From Seison nebaliae (taxonomy: Eukaryota > Rotifera > Pararotatoria > Seisonacea > Seisonidae): a DNA stretch of 64,000 nt. The position numbers and the translations under genes are program-made. How positions within the stretch are numbered: the stretch's first letter is position 1; each line of letters begins with the position of its first letter. The stretch spans positions 1 through 64,000 of the forward strand of contig JALJEE010000226.1 of assembly GCA_023231475.1 (NCBI GenBank). Reading direction: 5' to 3'. The notes beneath the pieces are model-generated. The model was not told where the DNA came from, did no database searches, and worked only from the letters and a program-made list of their open reading frames with translations. Shown piece by piece: positions 47,390-57,782 of the stretch.

Positions 47390-48574
47390 TTTCGGAATAA
47401 TTAGAAAGAAATTTCTCGAAATTTTATCGAATGACCAAATTGAATTGTCGTTCGGTATTTATGTAATGGCTGTGTATATTTGAAGATGTGAGAACAGATA
47501 ACTCAATACAGATTGTGGACTTTAATGATGTGTGTTCTTTGAAAAGAATTTAATTAAAATCATTTCATTATCTTGACGGAAGATTCTTTACTTTTCTTCT
47601 TTTGATTAATATTTCGACAAATTTTTTTCGTAAATTACAACTCAATCCTTCTGACAGGAATTCATCGAAAGATTTACTACATTCTTTCTCTTGAATTATT
47701 AGCTCGCACCTTTTCTTGATATTTTGATTTCTTTCTCATTTTATACATTTCTTTTCCGAATTTTTACCAATCACAAAATGTTTTATTCAACGTATGTCTT
47801 CACTCTCTGAATGTTTGTGAGAAATTTTGATTAATCAGAATCTTTTATTAATTTCCTTCTCCATCTATACATCTGACAATTTTCAAGGTCTCATTATTTC
47901 CCCCATTCAACTCTTTGCTTTATGTTTTATTTGCACAATAATATATTTATTCCTATTTAATTATTTCTCCATAAACCTAAATACAGTTTCACACTTTATT
48001 GTTTCTCGTCTTCAAATTATTGATTCTCTACTTAAATACCTACTACTCATCGAGTAAGAACTCGATGAATAAGAATTAAGACCCATATTAGAAGAATTGC
48101 TCCATAGATATAATTATCATTTTTCATATTATTCGGAGAAATAATACAAATATTATTTACTCTCACTTTCCATTATCTCTTCTCAATTAAAGTTTTTATT
48201 CACTGTGAAAGTAACTTATGTATATCCTTCGAACATTATGTTTCTATTTGAAAATAAATGGTTAATTAATTACAGTATGATTTCAAATATTTTAAATTCA
48301 CTATAATTATTGTAGAAATCTGATAGTTGCTAGCTCTGGTTATTGTATTTTTAAAAAAATTGAGCTAAAATTTGAAACATTGGTACATTGTTTATTATTA
48401 ACTGTTGTATAATTGTTAATGTTTTCTGGTAACCTAGGAATTTGTTTTCTGATAATAGCAAAATAGAATGAAATAAATCAATTAAAACCGGAAGTCTCAA
48501 CCATAATTGAGTTAGAATTCTAGAAATTTTTGTTCGGGTTTTAGTGAAGAGAAATAAGAAATTTCAGGATTTGA
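47390..48574. other. AT-rich spacer, no supported gene
   Basis: This lies between the NT5C2 start and the small-ORF cluster, on opposite strands, so it should contain two divergent promoters. A 76-codon frame near 47827 lacks an ATG and is Phe/Leu/Ile-rich; it is not supported. Confidence 0.4.
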
Positions 48575-48698
48575 ATGAATATGATCATCCTGACAAGTGA
48601 GTTCAATTATAATCTTTCCATATTACTTTTCAGTTGAATTTTTTAATTCACCTTCTTTTCTTCTATTATTCTATTTTGTCTTTCTTTCCCTCTACCCA

Positions 48699-48896
48699 AT
48701 GTACACCTTAACAGAAGATTTATATTCTAAAAGGGAAGTTGAAACATTAGCAGACTTAGAAAACCAAATGAATAAAATTCCTGACCGAAATTTCCTGTGC
48801 AGTAAGTTGAGTATGGAGACTGTGATTAGTTTTACTTTATTCGGCTTTCTAATATCCGTCGGATTAACATTGCTCATACTCACTAAAGTTAAATGA
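48699..48896 (+). CDS. Small tail-anchored membrane protein (cluster member 1)
   Basis: From the ATG at 48699 this encodes 65 residues: a short charged N-terminal part (LYSKREVETLADLENQMNKI), one Cys, and a C-terminal TM helix (VISFTLFGFLISVGLTLLIL) ending KVK. An alternative two-exon model is possible: an ATG at 48575 (MNMIILT, exon 48575-48596), a 118-bp GT-AG intron with a strong pyrimidine tract, then exon 48715-48896. The frame is preserved, but that intron is longer than others here. No family is recognised. Topology suggests post-translational insertion with the N-terminus cytosolic. It is the first of a run of similar-sized genes. Confidence 0.5.
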   Translation: MYTLTEDLYSKREVETLADLENQMNKIPDRNFLCSKLSMETVISFTLFGFLISVGLTLLILTKVK

Positions 48897-49460
48897 ATTG
48901 ACTATGCCTTGAATAAATTGATCTTCTTTTTCATCCTAAACTTATTAAGTCAAAAATAAATCTCGTTACATTACGTAACATTCTGAAAGCCGAGATCTAA
49001 AATGTTTTGTTACATTCCTTCAACATAGAAACAGAACGTCAACTGATATTGATGAAAAATGGAAAATTTTAAGTTTATTTTAAAATTAAGTTCATAAAAA
49101 AAAGTACAATTATCGAATTCGTTAAGTGTTTTGAGTTTCATATTGTTGTTTAAAATCATGGGTACTCTATCATCTCTTATTATCAGTTACTGTTACAAGA
49201 AGTTTTCTTTAGAAGTTTTAGAAATGGATTAGAAAATTTGGAAATAAGAAAATTACCATCAAATTAATATTGTTGATGGAATCCAATACCTTGACCATAG
49301 TGAAATTGTATGAATAAATAAAATTTAAAGTAAACGGGTTGAAAATTTATTTTTTTTTTATTTGGGATTCTGATTTAATTTTTTTGCTGTAACGTTATAA
49401 TTATCATTGTGCACCGTAAGTGCACCAATAATATATCTCCAATAAATACAGACGAAAGAA
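48897..49460. other. Spacer inside the small-ORF cluster
   Basis: This AT-rich stretch between cluster members 1 and 2 has no credible frame. An AATAAA-like word near 49315-49320 could serve as a poly(A) signal. Confidence 0.35.
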
Positions 49461-49757
49461 ATGTTTTTCGATGTATATGAACTTCATGATGAAATTATTA
49501 GAGATGACGATCTTTTAACTACTTTGGCGTTAACGAGTCGTCGAGGTCATTTGCATGAAGGTTCCCATGGTATGGCTCAAATGGAGAGAAATCGGGATAT
49601 TGGATTCCTAGACCAAATATATTTCTTGAGACAACTCAAAGAAGCTGCACTATATTGTCTTTATAATTATATTAAGCGATCTATTTTGTTTATTTTGTCG
49701 ATATCGATTGTTTTGATACTAATTTCTTATTTTCTAGAAATAGTTCCATGTATCTAA
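49461..49757 (+). CDS. Small membrane protein with C-terminal TM helix (cluster member 2)
   Basis: A 98-residue frame from the ATG at 49461. The N-terminal ~70 residues are hydrophilic and mixed (VYELHDEIIRDDDLLTTLAL, then a His/Gly-rich stretch and FLDQIYFLRQLKEAALY). The C-terminus is one hydrophobic helix (SILFILSISIVLILISYFL) with only a few residues after it. The composition of the N-terminal part is not low-complexity, which supports coding. No family is recognised. It lies 88 bp upstream of the next ORF on the same strand. Confidence 0.5.
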   Translation: MFFDVYELHDEIIRDDDLLTTLALTSRRGHLHEGSHGMAQMERNRDIGFLDQIYFLRQLKEAALYCLYNYIKRSILFILSISIVLILISYFLEIVPCI

Positions 49758-49845
49758 ATACTTTCAACATGAACTGAATGAGATTAAAAATATTTTAATA
49801 AAAAATTTCTTATTCTCAACTTCTTTCATATTTAATAAGGAGAAA

Positions 49846-50166
49846 ATGTTATTAGGAAATGAAATTATTCTCATTTCCAATTTCTTTTATTTAATGAATT
49901 ATTACACCGAATATTCAGAAATCAACAAATGGTGGGGTGTCTCTTCAATGACTTGGGCGACTGGCAGTTTCTTATTAGGTTGCACGTCGGCCTTATTCGT
50001 CTTGAGACGTTTCAGTGAAAAACTTTATTTGACGAATAAGGAAGCACATAAATTAGCTATCGTTACTCGAAATTTACCTACAACAGGACAAAAAATACTT
50101 GGCGCCAAGAAGAAAAAGAGATCGAAATTTATCAGAACGATGAAAAAGAAAAAACCAAAATTTTGA
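49846..50166 (+). CDS. Small membrane protein with lysine-rich tail (cluster member 3)
   Basis: A 106-residue frame from the ATG at 49846. It has a hydrophobic start (EIILISNFFYLMNYY), a second helix with Trp, Ser and Thr (WWGVSSMTWATGSFLLGCTSALFVL), then a hydrophilic segment. The end is very basic (GAKKKKRSKF...MKKKKPKF). The first ~20 residues could instead be intronic, since an AG acceptor-like site precedes EINKWW. Unlike its neighbours the TM segment is not at the C-terminus. No family is recognised; the Lys-rich end could be a membrane-retention or nucleic-acid-binding tail. Confidence 0.5.
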   Translation: MLLGNEIILISNFFYLMNYYTEYSEINKWWGVSSMTWATGSFLLGCTSALFVLRRFSEKLYLTNKEAHKLAIVTRNLPTTGQKILGAKKKKRSKFIRTMKKKKPKF

Positions 50167-50588
50167 AGAAATTATCGATCGGAAATCGATTAAATTATAA
50201 TTATAATTTTACATGTCTCATTATTTCCATCACTTTATTGCCTAATTGATAATTCAGATTTGAAATTTAAATCAATCTTAAATTTATTTCGTGTGAAACT
50301 GATCAGATTTTTTAGTTTCTGTGTAGTAAATAATAATAACGTTATTACAAGTAATGAACTGAATTCGTTGAGAATGGAAGCATTGAGGAATCTTTTCTGG
50401 AATTCATTGGGAAATTAATTTTCTTGAAGTTGGATTGAAAGAATTGATTCAATTGAAATAAAATGGTTTTGTTCTTTATCTTTAGATAGTTCATTAGTTC
50501 TTTGTTTTGTATATTGTAAAAGTTTCAATTTTTTTTCGTTAATTTCCTTTTTCTTTTCTATTTTGTACATGACTATTTTGTAATTGCT
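50167..50588. other. Spacer inside the small-ORF cluster
   Basis: This AT-rich stretch has no credible frame. It presumably holds the 3' end of member 3 and the promoter of member 4. Confidence 0.35.
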
Positions 50589-51173
50589 ATGACAGTAGCC
50601 AAATCAGGCAGAAAAATTGGTCGACCTGTAAAACATGCGAAGAAGATAATGTCCCTCCAACATTGTGATGAGGCAACTCAGAACGATCTTTCATCCATGA
50701 CTTCACTAGAGAATTTGAATTCATTACGAAAGTGTAAATCGGAATCTGATACTATTATCGCTCGATCCGACGATACAACTTTTGTGACGAATTATGATAA
50801 GAAGGATCTTCTCCATTTACAAGACAATTATTCGATTGAATTACCTTGTCGATTATTTAATCAAGAACGTTTCCATGAGAATAAAAAGTATTTGTGTAAA
50901 CAATTTCCTTTAGTTGATAGACCAGATTATTATGAAGATGAAGCGACAGATGGGAAATTATTCGATTTGAAAGAAAATGAAACAGTTAATAAGACGACAA
51001 ATGATACAGCAATCCCAATGACACAAGATGTCGAAGGAAATAACTTAAATTTGAATAACGCGAACGGTGAAGAGGAAACTCATTGTAATTTTACACTTCA
51101 AATAATCTTAACGGTTGTAGCAATCGTAACTCTAATATTTACACTTGTAATCATAATTAAAGTGCGTGATTAA
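50589..51173 (+). CDS. Tail-anchored membrane protein of 194 residues (cluster member 4)
   Basis: From the ATG at 50589 the start is basic (TVAKSGRKIGRPVKHAKKI). The GRP core flanked by basic residues is reminiscent of an AT-hook, though weak. A long Ser/Asp/Asn-rich hydrophilic region follows, with potential N-glycosylation sites (NKT, NDT). A C-terminal TM helix (LQIILTVVAIVTLIFTLVII) ends KVRD. A Cys lies just before the TM helix, as in members 1 and 6. No family is recognised. Mixed codon use and length make it the best supported of the unrecognised members of this cluster. Confidence 0.6.
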   Translation: MTVAKSGRKIGRPVKHAKKIMSLQHCDEATQNDLSSMTSLENLNSLRKCKSESDTIIARSDDTTFVTNYDKKDLLHLQDNYSIELPCRLFNQERFHENKKYLCKQFPLVDRPDYYEDEATDGKLFDLKENETVNKTTNDTAIPMTQDVEGNNLNLNNANGEEETHCNFTLQIILTVVAIVTLIFTLVIIIKVRD

Positions 51174-51274
51174 ATTCACCAAATTGACATTGTAATGAAA
51201 ATTATTGATTTCTTTTTTTCACTTATTCTTTTTCCTCTCTCTCATCTCATTTCTCTTAAATTCTTTCTGAACTG

Positions 51275-51691
51275 ATGGAGCGAAGTTTGTAAATTAGAAT
51301 AAATTAAACTAAACTTGTTTCGCCAGTATCGGAAATCGATGAACACGATGTGATTTCTGTGATGGAGTTGAAACTCCAACAGGAACATCAAAGGAAACGT
51401 GAAATAGGTCAAGGAAATATTATTCTGCTGACACAAGTAGCACAGAAACGTGTTGATGAAATTTTAGACCGTTTAGATGATACGGTTTATCGAGTCTCAA
51501 ATGCTAAAGGCGATCTTGGTCACTTGACGAACAAAGCATCAGCATTGGCTACCAATGCGGTAATTGTAAAAATGGGAGCAAAAGAAATTGAGGAAAAAAC
51601 GAAATGGGAAAGTTTAGGCGTTGCGAGGTGGTTGGGATTAGTCATTCTGATTATTATATTGAGCGTAATAACTATGTCTTTATTACAGTAG
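51275..51691 (+). CDS. VAMP/synaptobrevin-like SNARE protein (cluster member 5)
   Basis: Two-exon model: 51275-51284 (ATGGAGCGAA), a 42-bp GT-AG intron, then 51327-51691, giving MERISEIDEHD... in frame. A simpler start at an internal ATG (MELKLQQ) is possible. A ~55-residue stretch beginning VDEILDRLDDTVYRV aligns without gaps to the R-SNARE motif of synaptobrevin (VDEVVDIMRVNVDKV...). It continues to the juxtamembrane KWESL, which corresponds to WWKNL, and a C-terminal TM anchor (WLGLVILIIILSVITMSLL). The position of the zero-layer arginine is alanine (SNAK against LERD). It should be a vesicle-membrane tail-anchored protein, but the missing arginine makes ordinary R-SNARE function uncertain. 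Confidence 0.65.
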
Positions 51692-51792
51692 AATAAAATA
51701 GTCGAATCAGTTTGTTTAGTCCTCTTTAGTTCTTTCTTTTTTTTATTGTGCATGTAAGTTTTTTTATCCTTCCAACTTAAGTATCTATCGGA

Positions 51793-51930
51793 ATGATACG
51801 TGGCAATGAAGGCAATGAACGTCAAAATGGTTGCAAAAGCCACCTATCTGAACAATGGTACATCTATGTAAGTTTAGCACTTGCATCAGTCAGTCTACTT
51901 ATAACCATATTGTTTTTGGTTTTACGATGA
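51793..51930 (+). CDS. 45-residue tail-anchored micro-protein (cluster member 6)
   Basis: An ATG-initiated frame starting MIRGNEGNERQNGC. A short hydrophilic head carries a single Cys and KSHLSEQW. Then comes one TM helix (YIYVSLALASVSLLITILFL) ending VLR and a stop. It lies 101 bp after the SNARE-like gene on the same strand. It is too short to identify, but its layout (Cys, Leu-Ser, TM, basic end) mirrors members 1 and 4. Chance is possible at this length. Confidence 0.4.
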   Translation: MIRGNEGNERQNGCKSHLSEQWYIYVSLALASVSLLITILFLVLR

Positions 51931-52126
51931 AATGAGTAAACATTTAAAAAAAAACCAAACTTGAAACATTTCTACTCAATCCAAAATTTCAGATGTAGGA
52001 TTATTAAAATTCGTTTATTCATGATGAATTAATTTAATTTTTATTTCATTTGAAATTTATTTACGGAAAAAACTTAAGAATATTTCATTAAAGTCTTATA
52101 AATGTTTTTCATCTTCTCAAACAATA

Positions 52127-55100
52127 TCATCCTTCAATGTCACTATTCCATAAGAATACTTGTACACCTTTCTTTCGGAATTGTTTACTTCCACGTTTCT
52201 TATTTAACTGATTGTAGAATCGTTGAGCGATATATCTATTCAATTTCTTCTTTCGATGTAACATCAATTGTGATCGACTCATTTGATGTCGACAATATTG
52301 ACAGAATGGATATAATCGATTATTCTTCTTTGAATTCAATTGTTTATGACGTTGTTCATCCGATGGGGTTTTCTGACATAACGCCATTGGTATGGAACGT
52401 TTCTTCGTCATGTTGCCTTTGGTGGAGGAATTCTTGTTGATTATCGTTTTGTCACCATCATAATTACATGTACTATTCGTACTACAATGACGACGACAAT
52501 GTCCGTTATCACCGAATAATTTGTAATGTTGTGATGTTCGATCAATTAAGGCAGCGGTCGAGTGATAATGTTGTTGATGTTTCGGTAAGAAGAATAATGG
52601 AGAAGATGAATTGATGGTCGTCGACGTTTCCACATCTAACGATGAGAATGAATGAGAGAATATCGAAGTAGAACAACTGTAAACTAAATGAAGTATTGTT
52701 TCGTTATCGATATTGGGACAATGGAGATGTGTACTATCCGTATCAGATGTTGATGTTGTACGACTATCGATCTTTCCCAATTGATGTGGATGTGGATGAT
52801 GGCGATGATGATGGTAATGATGACATCGATGTTTCCTTCCATTCTCCTTCAGTTTCGTCTGTGATAATTCTGATAATTTCTTATTCTCTTTCACCGAAAT
52901 ATTATCTCCCGAATCAAAGAAAACTTTATCTTCAATATCGTTATTTGATGGAAATAATTTCATTTTGTTATTCGAATTCGGTTTCGTATTTTGTGTCGAC
53001 TTCTTCATCAATTCAAATAATTCGATCATTTTAGTCAATCGCTTCCCACCAATCTTATAATCTATATCTCCTTTCGCACTTTTCGATTCATCATCATCTT
53101 CTTCATCATCTTCTTCTTCTTCTTCATCTTCTTCATCATCTTCATCATCTTCATCATCTTCATCATCATCTTGTTCATCATCACCATCAGCATCTTGTTC
53201 ATCATCACCTTCATCTTCATCATTCACGTGAATCTTATTCTCCAAATCAACAACAACAACATCTTCATTAATTGGATTCATTACATTATCATCGTTATCG
53301 TCTTTAGAATGAGAAATGAGTTTTTCTTCTTTATCCTTCGTGATGGAAATGTCGATGTCATTCGTTGTTTCGTTTATGTTTAACGATTTCTCCGATTTTA
53401 TGATACTGTTCGTTGGTGTATAATTCCTCACATTATTATCATCAGTACTATTATTTTTCAATTCGCCGTCAATGAATGACATATCTAATTTTTCTTCTTT
53501 TGTCGATAATCGTTGCTGTTCGATACGACGGAAATGACGAAGGATCATATTAAATTTATTCATTTCATCTTTCCCCTTATCCATCGACGGATTAGAAATA
53601 TCATCAATCTTATTATTACTTTTCGTCAATGATTCATTGAGAGATGTGATATCATTATTCGATCTTGGATGAGATTTATTCGAATTCGCAATTGATTCAA
53701 TTTTTTCTGATTCTTCCAAATTCTCCCCAAACTTCAACGAAATTTTACTTTCCGTTTGATTGTTCGATTGTTCCGTTTTATTTACAGAGTTTTGATTAGT
53801 TATCGATTTATCCGTTGTGAGAGAACTCTCATCGTATAAGGAAGTGAGAGAAGAGATATCATAGTCGGAATCATTTGTCATTTTCAATGAACATCGTTCT
53901 TCAAATTCCTCATTCTTACTAATCAATTTCCGATAATTTTCTATATCAAACAATATTTTTTTTTCATTCAATTTATATTGGTCGATTTGACAGAACCATT
54001 TGGCAGTTTCCTTATATTTCTGCAATTGCATATCGATATATTCTTTAATCAATTGTTGTTCGTGTGTCAATGAACTCTCGTCCAAATATTTCGCATTCAA
54101 ACGGAACATTGCTGGTTGACCATTATCCATTGATGGTCCAGGAATATTAATATCATCAATATTGTCGAAAGGAGGTGGTGACGTCAATCTTAATTTCTTA
54201 CTCATTTTCTTCTTCTCGTCATTCTCCTGCAGAAGTTTCAATTGTTCCTGTTGGTACCATCGATAATAGAAATGGAACGGATGTGATGGATGTAAACTAT
54301 TGATGATTTTCTCATTATTCACTTTATTCGATGAGATTATGTTATCATTATACTGGAATAATTGTTCTTCAGTTCCATCATTTATCTCTCCAAAGTCATC
54401 TTTCACTTCATTATTCGATATTTGATCAATCGTTAATGAATTCCATTTCTTCTGCTCTAAATCAGGTACATTATTCTCCTCTACATTTGACATTCCTTTA
54501 CGACCTTTAAAATTATTTCTACGATAAAATATTCCGTCAGGATCCCTAATTGATTTCGTCGTACGAAACGACATATTATTAAGTCGTCGAAATTTTCCAA
54601 ACGAATTATCTTCTCGATAATTTCCATCAAAATAATCCTTCTTATTATTATCCTTCATTCCACTTGTTGTTGTAGTCATTGTTGTTGTTGTTATTGGTTG
54701 AGTGGTAGTGTTGAGATGTTGATAATCATATTTCTGCGATAAATTTTCATAATAATTCCGATTATAATTTATAGAAGTTTTCCGTCCGAATTTAAAATAT
54801 TTGTGAATATCATATTCAAAATCACGAAATAATCGTTTGAGATAAGTGTTTTTCGTTGTTGTCGATTGTCCCATTCCGTCGTCGACGGAACGTGGAAGAA
54901 TAATTTTACATCGATCGATATTCGAATAACGATTTTTTTGAGTTCGATTTAAACGTTCGAACAACTTTTCATTCTTCTTCTTATTTACATTTATTTTCTT
55001 CTTCTGATTCTCCAAATATTTCTTGCAGGTAATCATGAGAGATTTTGTGGAGGAACTTAATGTTGTAGAATTGGATGACGCTTTCGTCGAATGTTTGGAG

Positions 55101-55450
55101 ATGACACTCGTCGGTGAAACTGAAGAAGTTGTTCCATCCAATCCAGAATTCCTCTCTATCGACAACATCGATGACGATGACGATGATGATGATGATGATG
55201 ATGATGGTGAAAATTCGATGGATGACGACGTCGATTGATTATTTAGAGATGAGAATGTTGATGATTTCTTCTTTGATAATTCTCGAGCACCTGGTAAATG
55301 TAATAAACGACGATAAAGTATCTGAGCGAATTTCTCCAATTCTTCCGGTTTCTCTAATGATCCTTTACAAATTCTTTGAATTCTCTGTTCATTCCGACGT
55401 AATAAATTGGAGCGACGATGATGTGAAGATGTTAGCGTTGTCATTTTCAT
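52127..55450 (-). CDS. Large low-complexity orphan protein (1107 residues)
   Basis: A single open frame of 1107 codons in AT-rich DNA cannot be chance, so it is a real gene or giant exon. The N-terminal ~60 residues look folded (RICKGSLEKPEELEKFAQIL, then RLLHLPGARELSKKK). Poly-Ser runs follow near 85-100. A second conserved-looking patch near 460-500 is SLTHEQQLIKEYIDMQLQKY, then KWFCQIDQYKLNEKK. An Asp/Glu-rich tract at about 745-790 comes from TCTTCATCA repeats. A His-rich stretch is near 890. A Cys/His patch near the C-terminus (FCQYCRHQMSRSQLMLH) is followed by a very basic region. No family, signal peptide or TM segment is recognised. An intracellular, largely disordered scaffold or nuclear protein is plausible. 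Confidence 0.7.
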   Translation of the reverse strand: MKMTTLTSSHHRRSNLLRRNEQRIQRICKGSLEKPEELEKFAQILYRRLLHLPGARELSKKKSSTFSSLNNQSTSSSIEFSPSSSSSSSSSSSSMLSIERNSGLDGTTSSVSPTSVISKHSTKASSNSTTLSSSTKSLMITCKKYLENQKKKINVNKKKNEKLFERLNRTQKNRYSNIDRCKIILPRSVDDGMGQSTTTKNTYLKRLFRDFEYDIHKYFKFGRKTSINYNRNYYENLSQKYDYQHLNTTTQPITTTTMTTTTSGMKDNNKKDYFDGNYREDNSFGKFRRLNNMSFRTTKSIRDPDGIFYRRNNFKGRKGMSNVEENNVPDLEQKKWNSLTIDQISNNEVKDDFGEINDGTEEQLFQYNDNIISSNKVNNEKIINSLHPSHPFHFYYRWYQQEQLKLLQENDEKKKMSKKLRLTSPPPFDNIDDINIPGPSMDNGQPAMFRLNAKYLDESSLTHEQQLIKEYIDMQLQKYKETAKWFCQIDQYKLNEKKILFDIENYRKLISKNEEFEERCSLKMTNDSDYDISSLTSLYDESSLTTDKSITNQNSVNKTEQSNNQTESKISLKFGENLEESEKIESIANSNKSHPRSNNDITSLNESLTKSNNKIDDISNPSMDKGKDEMNKFNMILRHFRRIEQQRLSTKEEKLDMSFIDGELKNNSTDDNNVRNYTPTNSIIKSEKSLNINETTNDIDISITKDKEEKLISHSKDDNDDNVMNPINEDVVVVDLENKIHVNDEDEGDDEQDADGDDEQDDDEDDEDDEDDEEDEEEEEDDEEDDDESKSAKGDIDYKIGGKRLTKMIELFELMKKSTQNTKPNSNNKMKLFPSNNDIEDKVFFDSGDNISVKENKKLSELSQTKLKENGRKHRCHHYHHHRHHPHPHQLGKIDSRTTSTSDTDSTHLHCPNIDNETILHLVYSCSTSIFSHSFSSLDVETSTTINSSSPLFFLPKHQQHYHSTAALIDRTSQHYKLFGDNGHCRRHCSTNSTCNYDGDKTIINKNSSTKGNMTKKRSIPMALCQKTPSDEQRHKQLNSKKNNRLYPFCQYCRHQMSRSQLMLHRKKKLNRYIAQRFYNQLNKKRGSKQFRKKGVQVFLWNSDIEG

Positions 55451-56222
55451 TTTATTAGAGATCGATCAATCGTTTTCTATTAATCGTAATAAATTGTTAA
55501 TTAAATTAATCAAACACTCTCTTCGCCATCATCATAATAGTAAATTCTGATTAATTCTTCTTATTATTCGCTCTTCGTTCTTATCACGTCTTTATCCCCA
55601 TTACTTCAAGAAATAATATCAAATAATTTCTTCTTCTAGTCACATTTCGACATATATCTTTTGCTCATTCAAGCGCGACATCTACTGCTACATAATTCCA
55701 TGGATTGACACGTAAAGAGAGTGAAGCAGTCAAACGTTAAATTTCCCTTCTTCTACAGTATATAACCATAAACTTTTCTCTAAACTCTAAGAAATGCTCT
55801 CCTCTAAACTGTCTCTAAACTATAAGTAGAACTATTAGTAATAACACCAAATCTTTGTACAAATTCGACAACTCGACGAAACTCAAATGAATTTCATTCA
55901 CAAAATTACACACAAATTTACAAACTACTTCCCATTCGTTCTGATTTATGTTTGAACTTAATTCTCAACTTCGATTGAAATTATTTTTAATTAGAAACAA
56001 TTTTAAAAAATTTTCATTATGACAAGACTGACGATTAATTAAAATACTGCACAAAATCTGCACCATTCATACATTTGGAGATTCATAATTAGACAAATGA
56101 TGGTTGAAAGATTGTCAAATATAACAGGAATGGAAAAATGAGAAGTGAATAAGTTTAAACCAAATTAAATATTTTTGTTTTCTTTTTTCTTTATTTTGTT
56201 TTCGGCCTTGCTTGTTCCAAAA
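55451..56222. other. Divergent-promoter spacer
   Basis: This lies between the 1107-residue orphan (-) and hexokinase (+), so it should hold both promoters. It is AT-rich with no credible frame or repeat seen. Confidence 0.4.
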
Positions 56223-57782
56223 ATGACTAACTCGGAAATTTTAAATCGCGGTAGTAAGGAGATGTTGGATAAATTGCCCGCAGATAAATTGAAGAGAGTT
56301 CGTGAAATCGGAAAGGAATTCGATGTGACTCTCGATGATATGCAATATGTGAAAAATGAGATGGCATATGAAATGGTTTTGGGACTCAATCCAGATACTA
56401 AAAATCAATCTGATTTGAAAATGTATCCCTCATTTATTACAGCTCTACCAAGTGGTAATGAAACTGGTCAATTTTTAGCGTTAGATATTGGAGGAACGAA
56501 TTGTCGAATCATTCTAATAACATTAAATGGAAATCAGGAAGGACTTGACAAATATACGATGATTCCAAAGTTGTTTGTTATCGAAAATAAAGATATGCAT
56601 GATGGTAGAGCATTGATGACGAGGATAGCGAATGCGATTAAGAATCTTCTCGAAGTGAATAAAATTAAGAAGAAAATAAATTTAGGATTCACTTTCTCAT
56701 TTCCTTGTGATCAAAAGAATTTGAATGAAGCTTATCTCACTAAATGGACGAAGGGTTTCTCCGACGATTCATTCGTAGGAAAGAATGTTGTGAAGGAATT
56801 ACAAACGAAGATTGATGAATTAAAACTTAAAGTAAAAGTTGTCGCACTTATTAATGACACTGTTGGCACATTATTAAGTTGTGCTTATAAAAGTGGTGCA
56901 GCCACCACCATAGGCTTAATCTTAGGTACAGGTACTAATGCTTGTTATATTGAAGAAACGAAAAATATAAAAACAATACCTGAAAAATTTAGAAAGAAGT
57001 TTACCCATATGATTGTCAATATGGAATGGGGAGCATTTGGACAATCAGGGAAAATTAATAATTATCTCACCAAATACGATCGAGTGATCGATGAGAATTC
57101 GGTCAATCCAAAACAACAAATGTTTTCACCCCTTCATTTAGATTTTAAAGTAACTTTTCTAGATTCGAGAAATTGATTAGTGGAATGTATATGGGAGAGA
57201 TTGTTCGTCGAGTCATTGTAGATTTGATGGAAGAAAACATTTTATTTCCGGGGAAGATGCATGAAATATCTCAAAAAGAACCTATTAAAATGTATAATGA
57301 GGTTTCTAATCAATTCTCATCACTCTCTTCTCAACTAATTCTTTCTTAGGGAGATTTTGAGACAAAGAATGTCTCCAATATTGAAACGGATCGCGGGGTC
57401 AATTTCACGCAAACAAAAAACATCTTAACAAATACACATCGATTCTCCCCCGAAGAAATAACGATGGAGGATTGTAACATAATTCAATACATTTGTTATA
57501 AAGTGTCTAAGAGAGCTGCCTATTTAACAGGTTCTGGCTTAACTGGTATCATGCAAAAACTTAAATCGAAAGATAATCATATTATCGGAATTGATGGTAG
57601 TGTATATAAGTATCATCCGAGAATAAGAACTCATATTGATGAGTCGATAAAAATATTAACAAAGACAAAAGTTTCTTTTCCGTATTTTTTTTAGCTTCAT
57701 TATTACCATTTAGTTCAATACCACATTGTCCGAAGATGGTTCATCAATTGGAGCGGCAATTGCAGCAAATTCCAGTAAATAA
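56223..57782 (+). CDS. HK: Hexokinase
   Basis: Four exons (56223-57121, 57163-57301, 57350-57670, 57714-57782) joined by introns of 41, 48 and 43 bp. They give about 475 residues, the size of single-domain animal hexokinases. It phosphorylates glucose at the entry to glycolysis. Visible motifs are the phosphate-1 site FLALDIGGTNCRI and the sugar-binding signature LGFTFSFPCDQ...LTKWTKGF. The catalytic segment is LINDTVGTLLSCAY (Asp). GLILGTGTNACYIE and NMEWGAFG follow, then FEKLISGMYMGEIVRR across the first intron, GIDGSVYKYHP, and the C-terminal LSEDGSSIGAA. The ATG at 56223 (MTNSEIL) is preferred; the in-frame upstream extension has no ATG. No mitochondrial-binding hydrophobic N-terminus is seen. 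Confidence 0.93.

Noticed and set aside
47827-48057. 76-codon hydrophobic frame upstream of the small-ORF cluster
   Set aside because: It starts with TTG and is uniformly Leu/Ile/Phe-rich without flanking charge patterns, unlike the true cluster members.
52102-53383. Several plus-strand frames within the 1107-residue orphan
   Set aside because: They are antisense shadows of a single long minus-strand frame and have no independent features.
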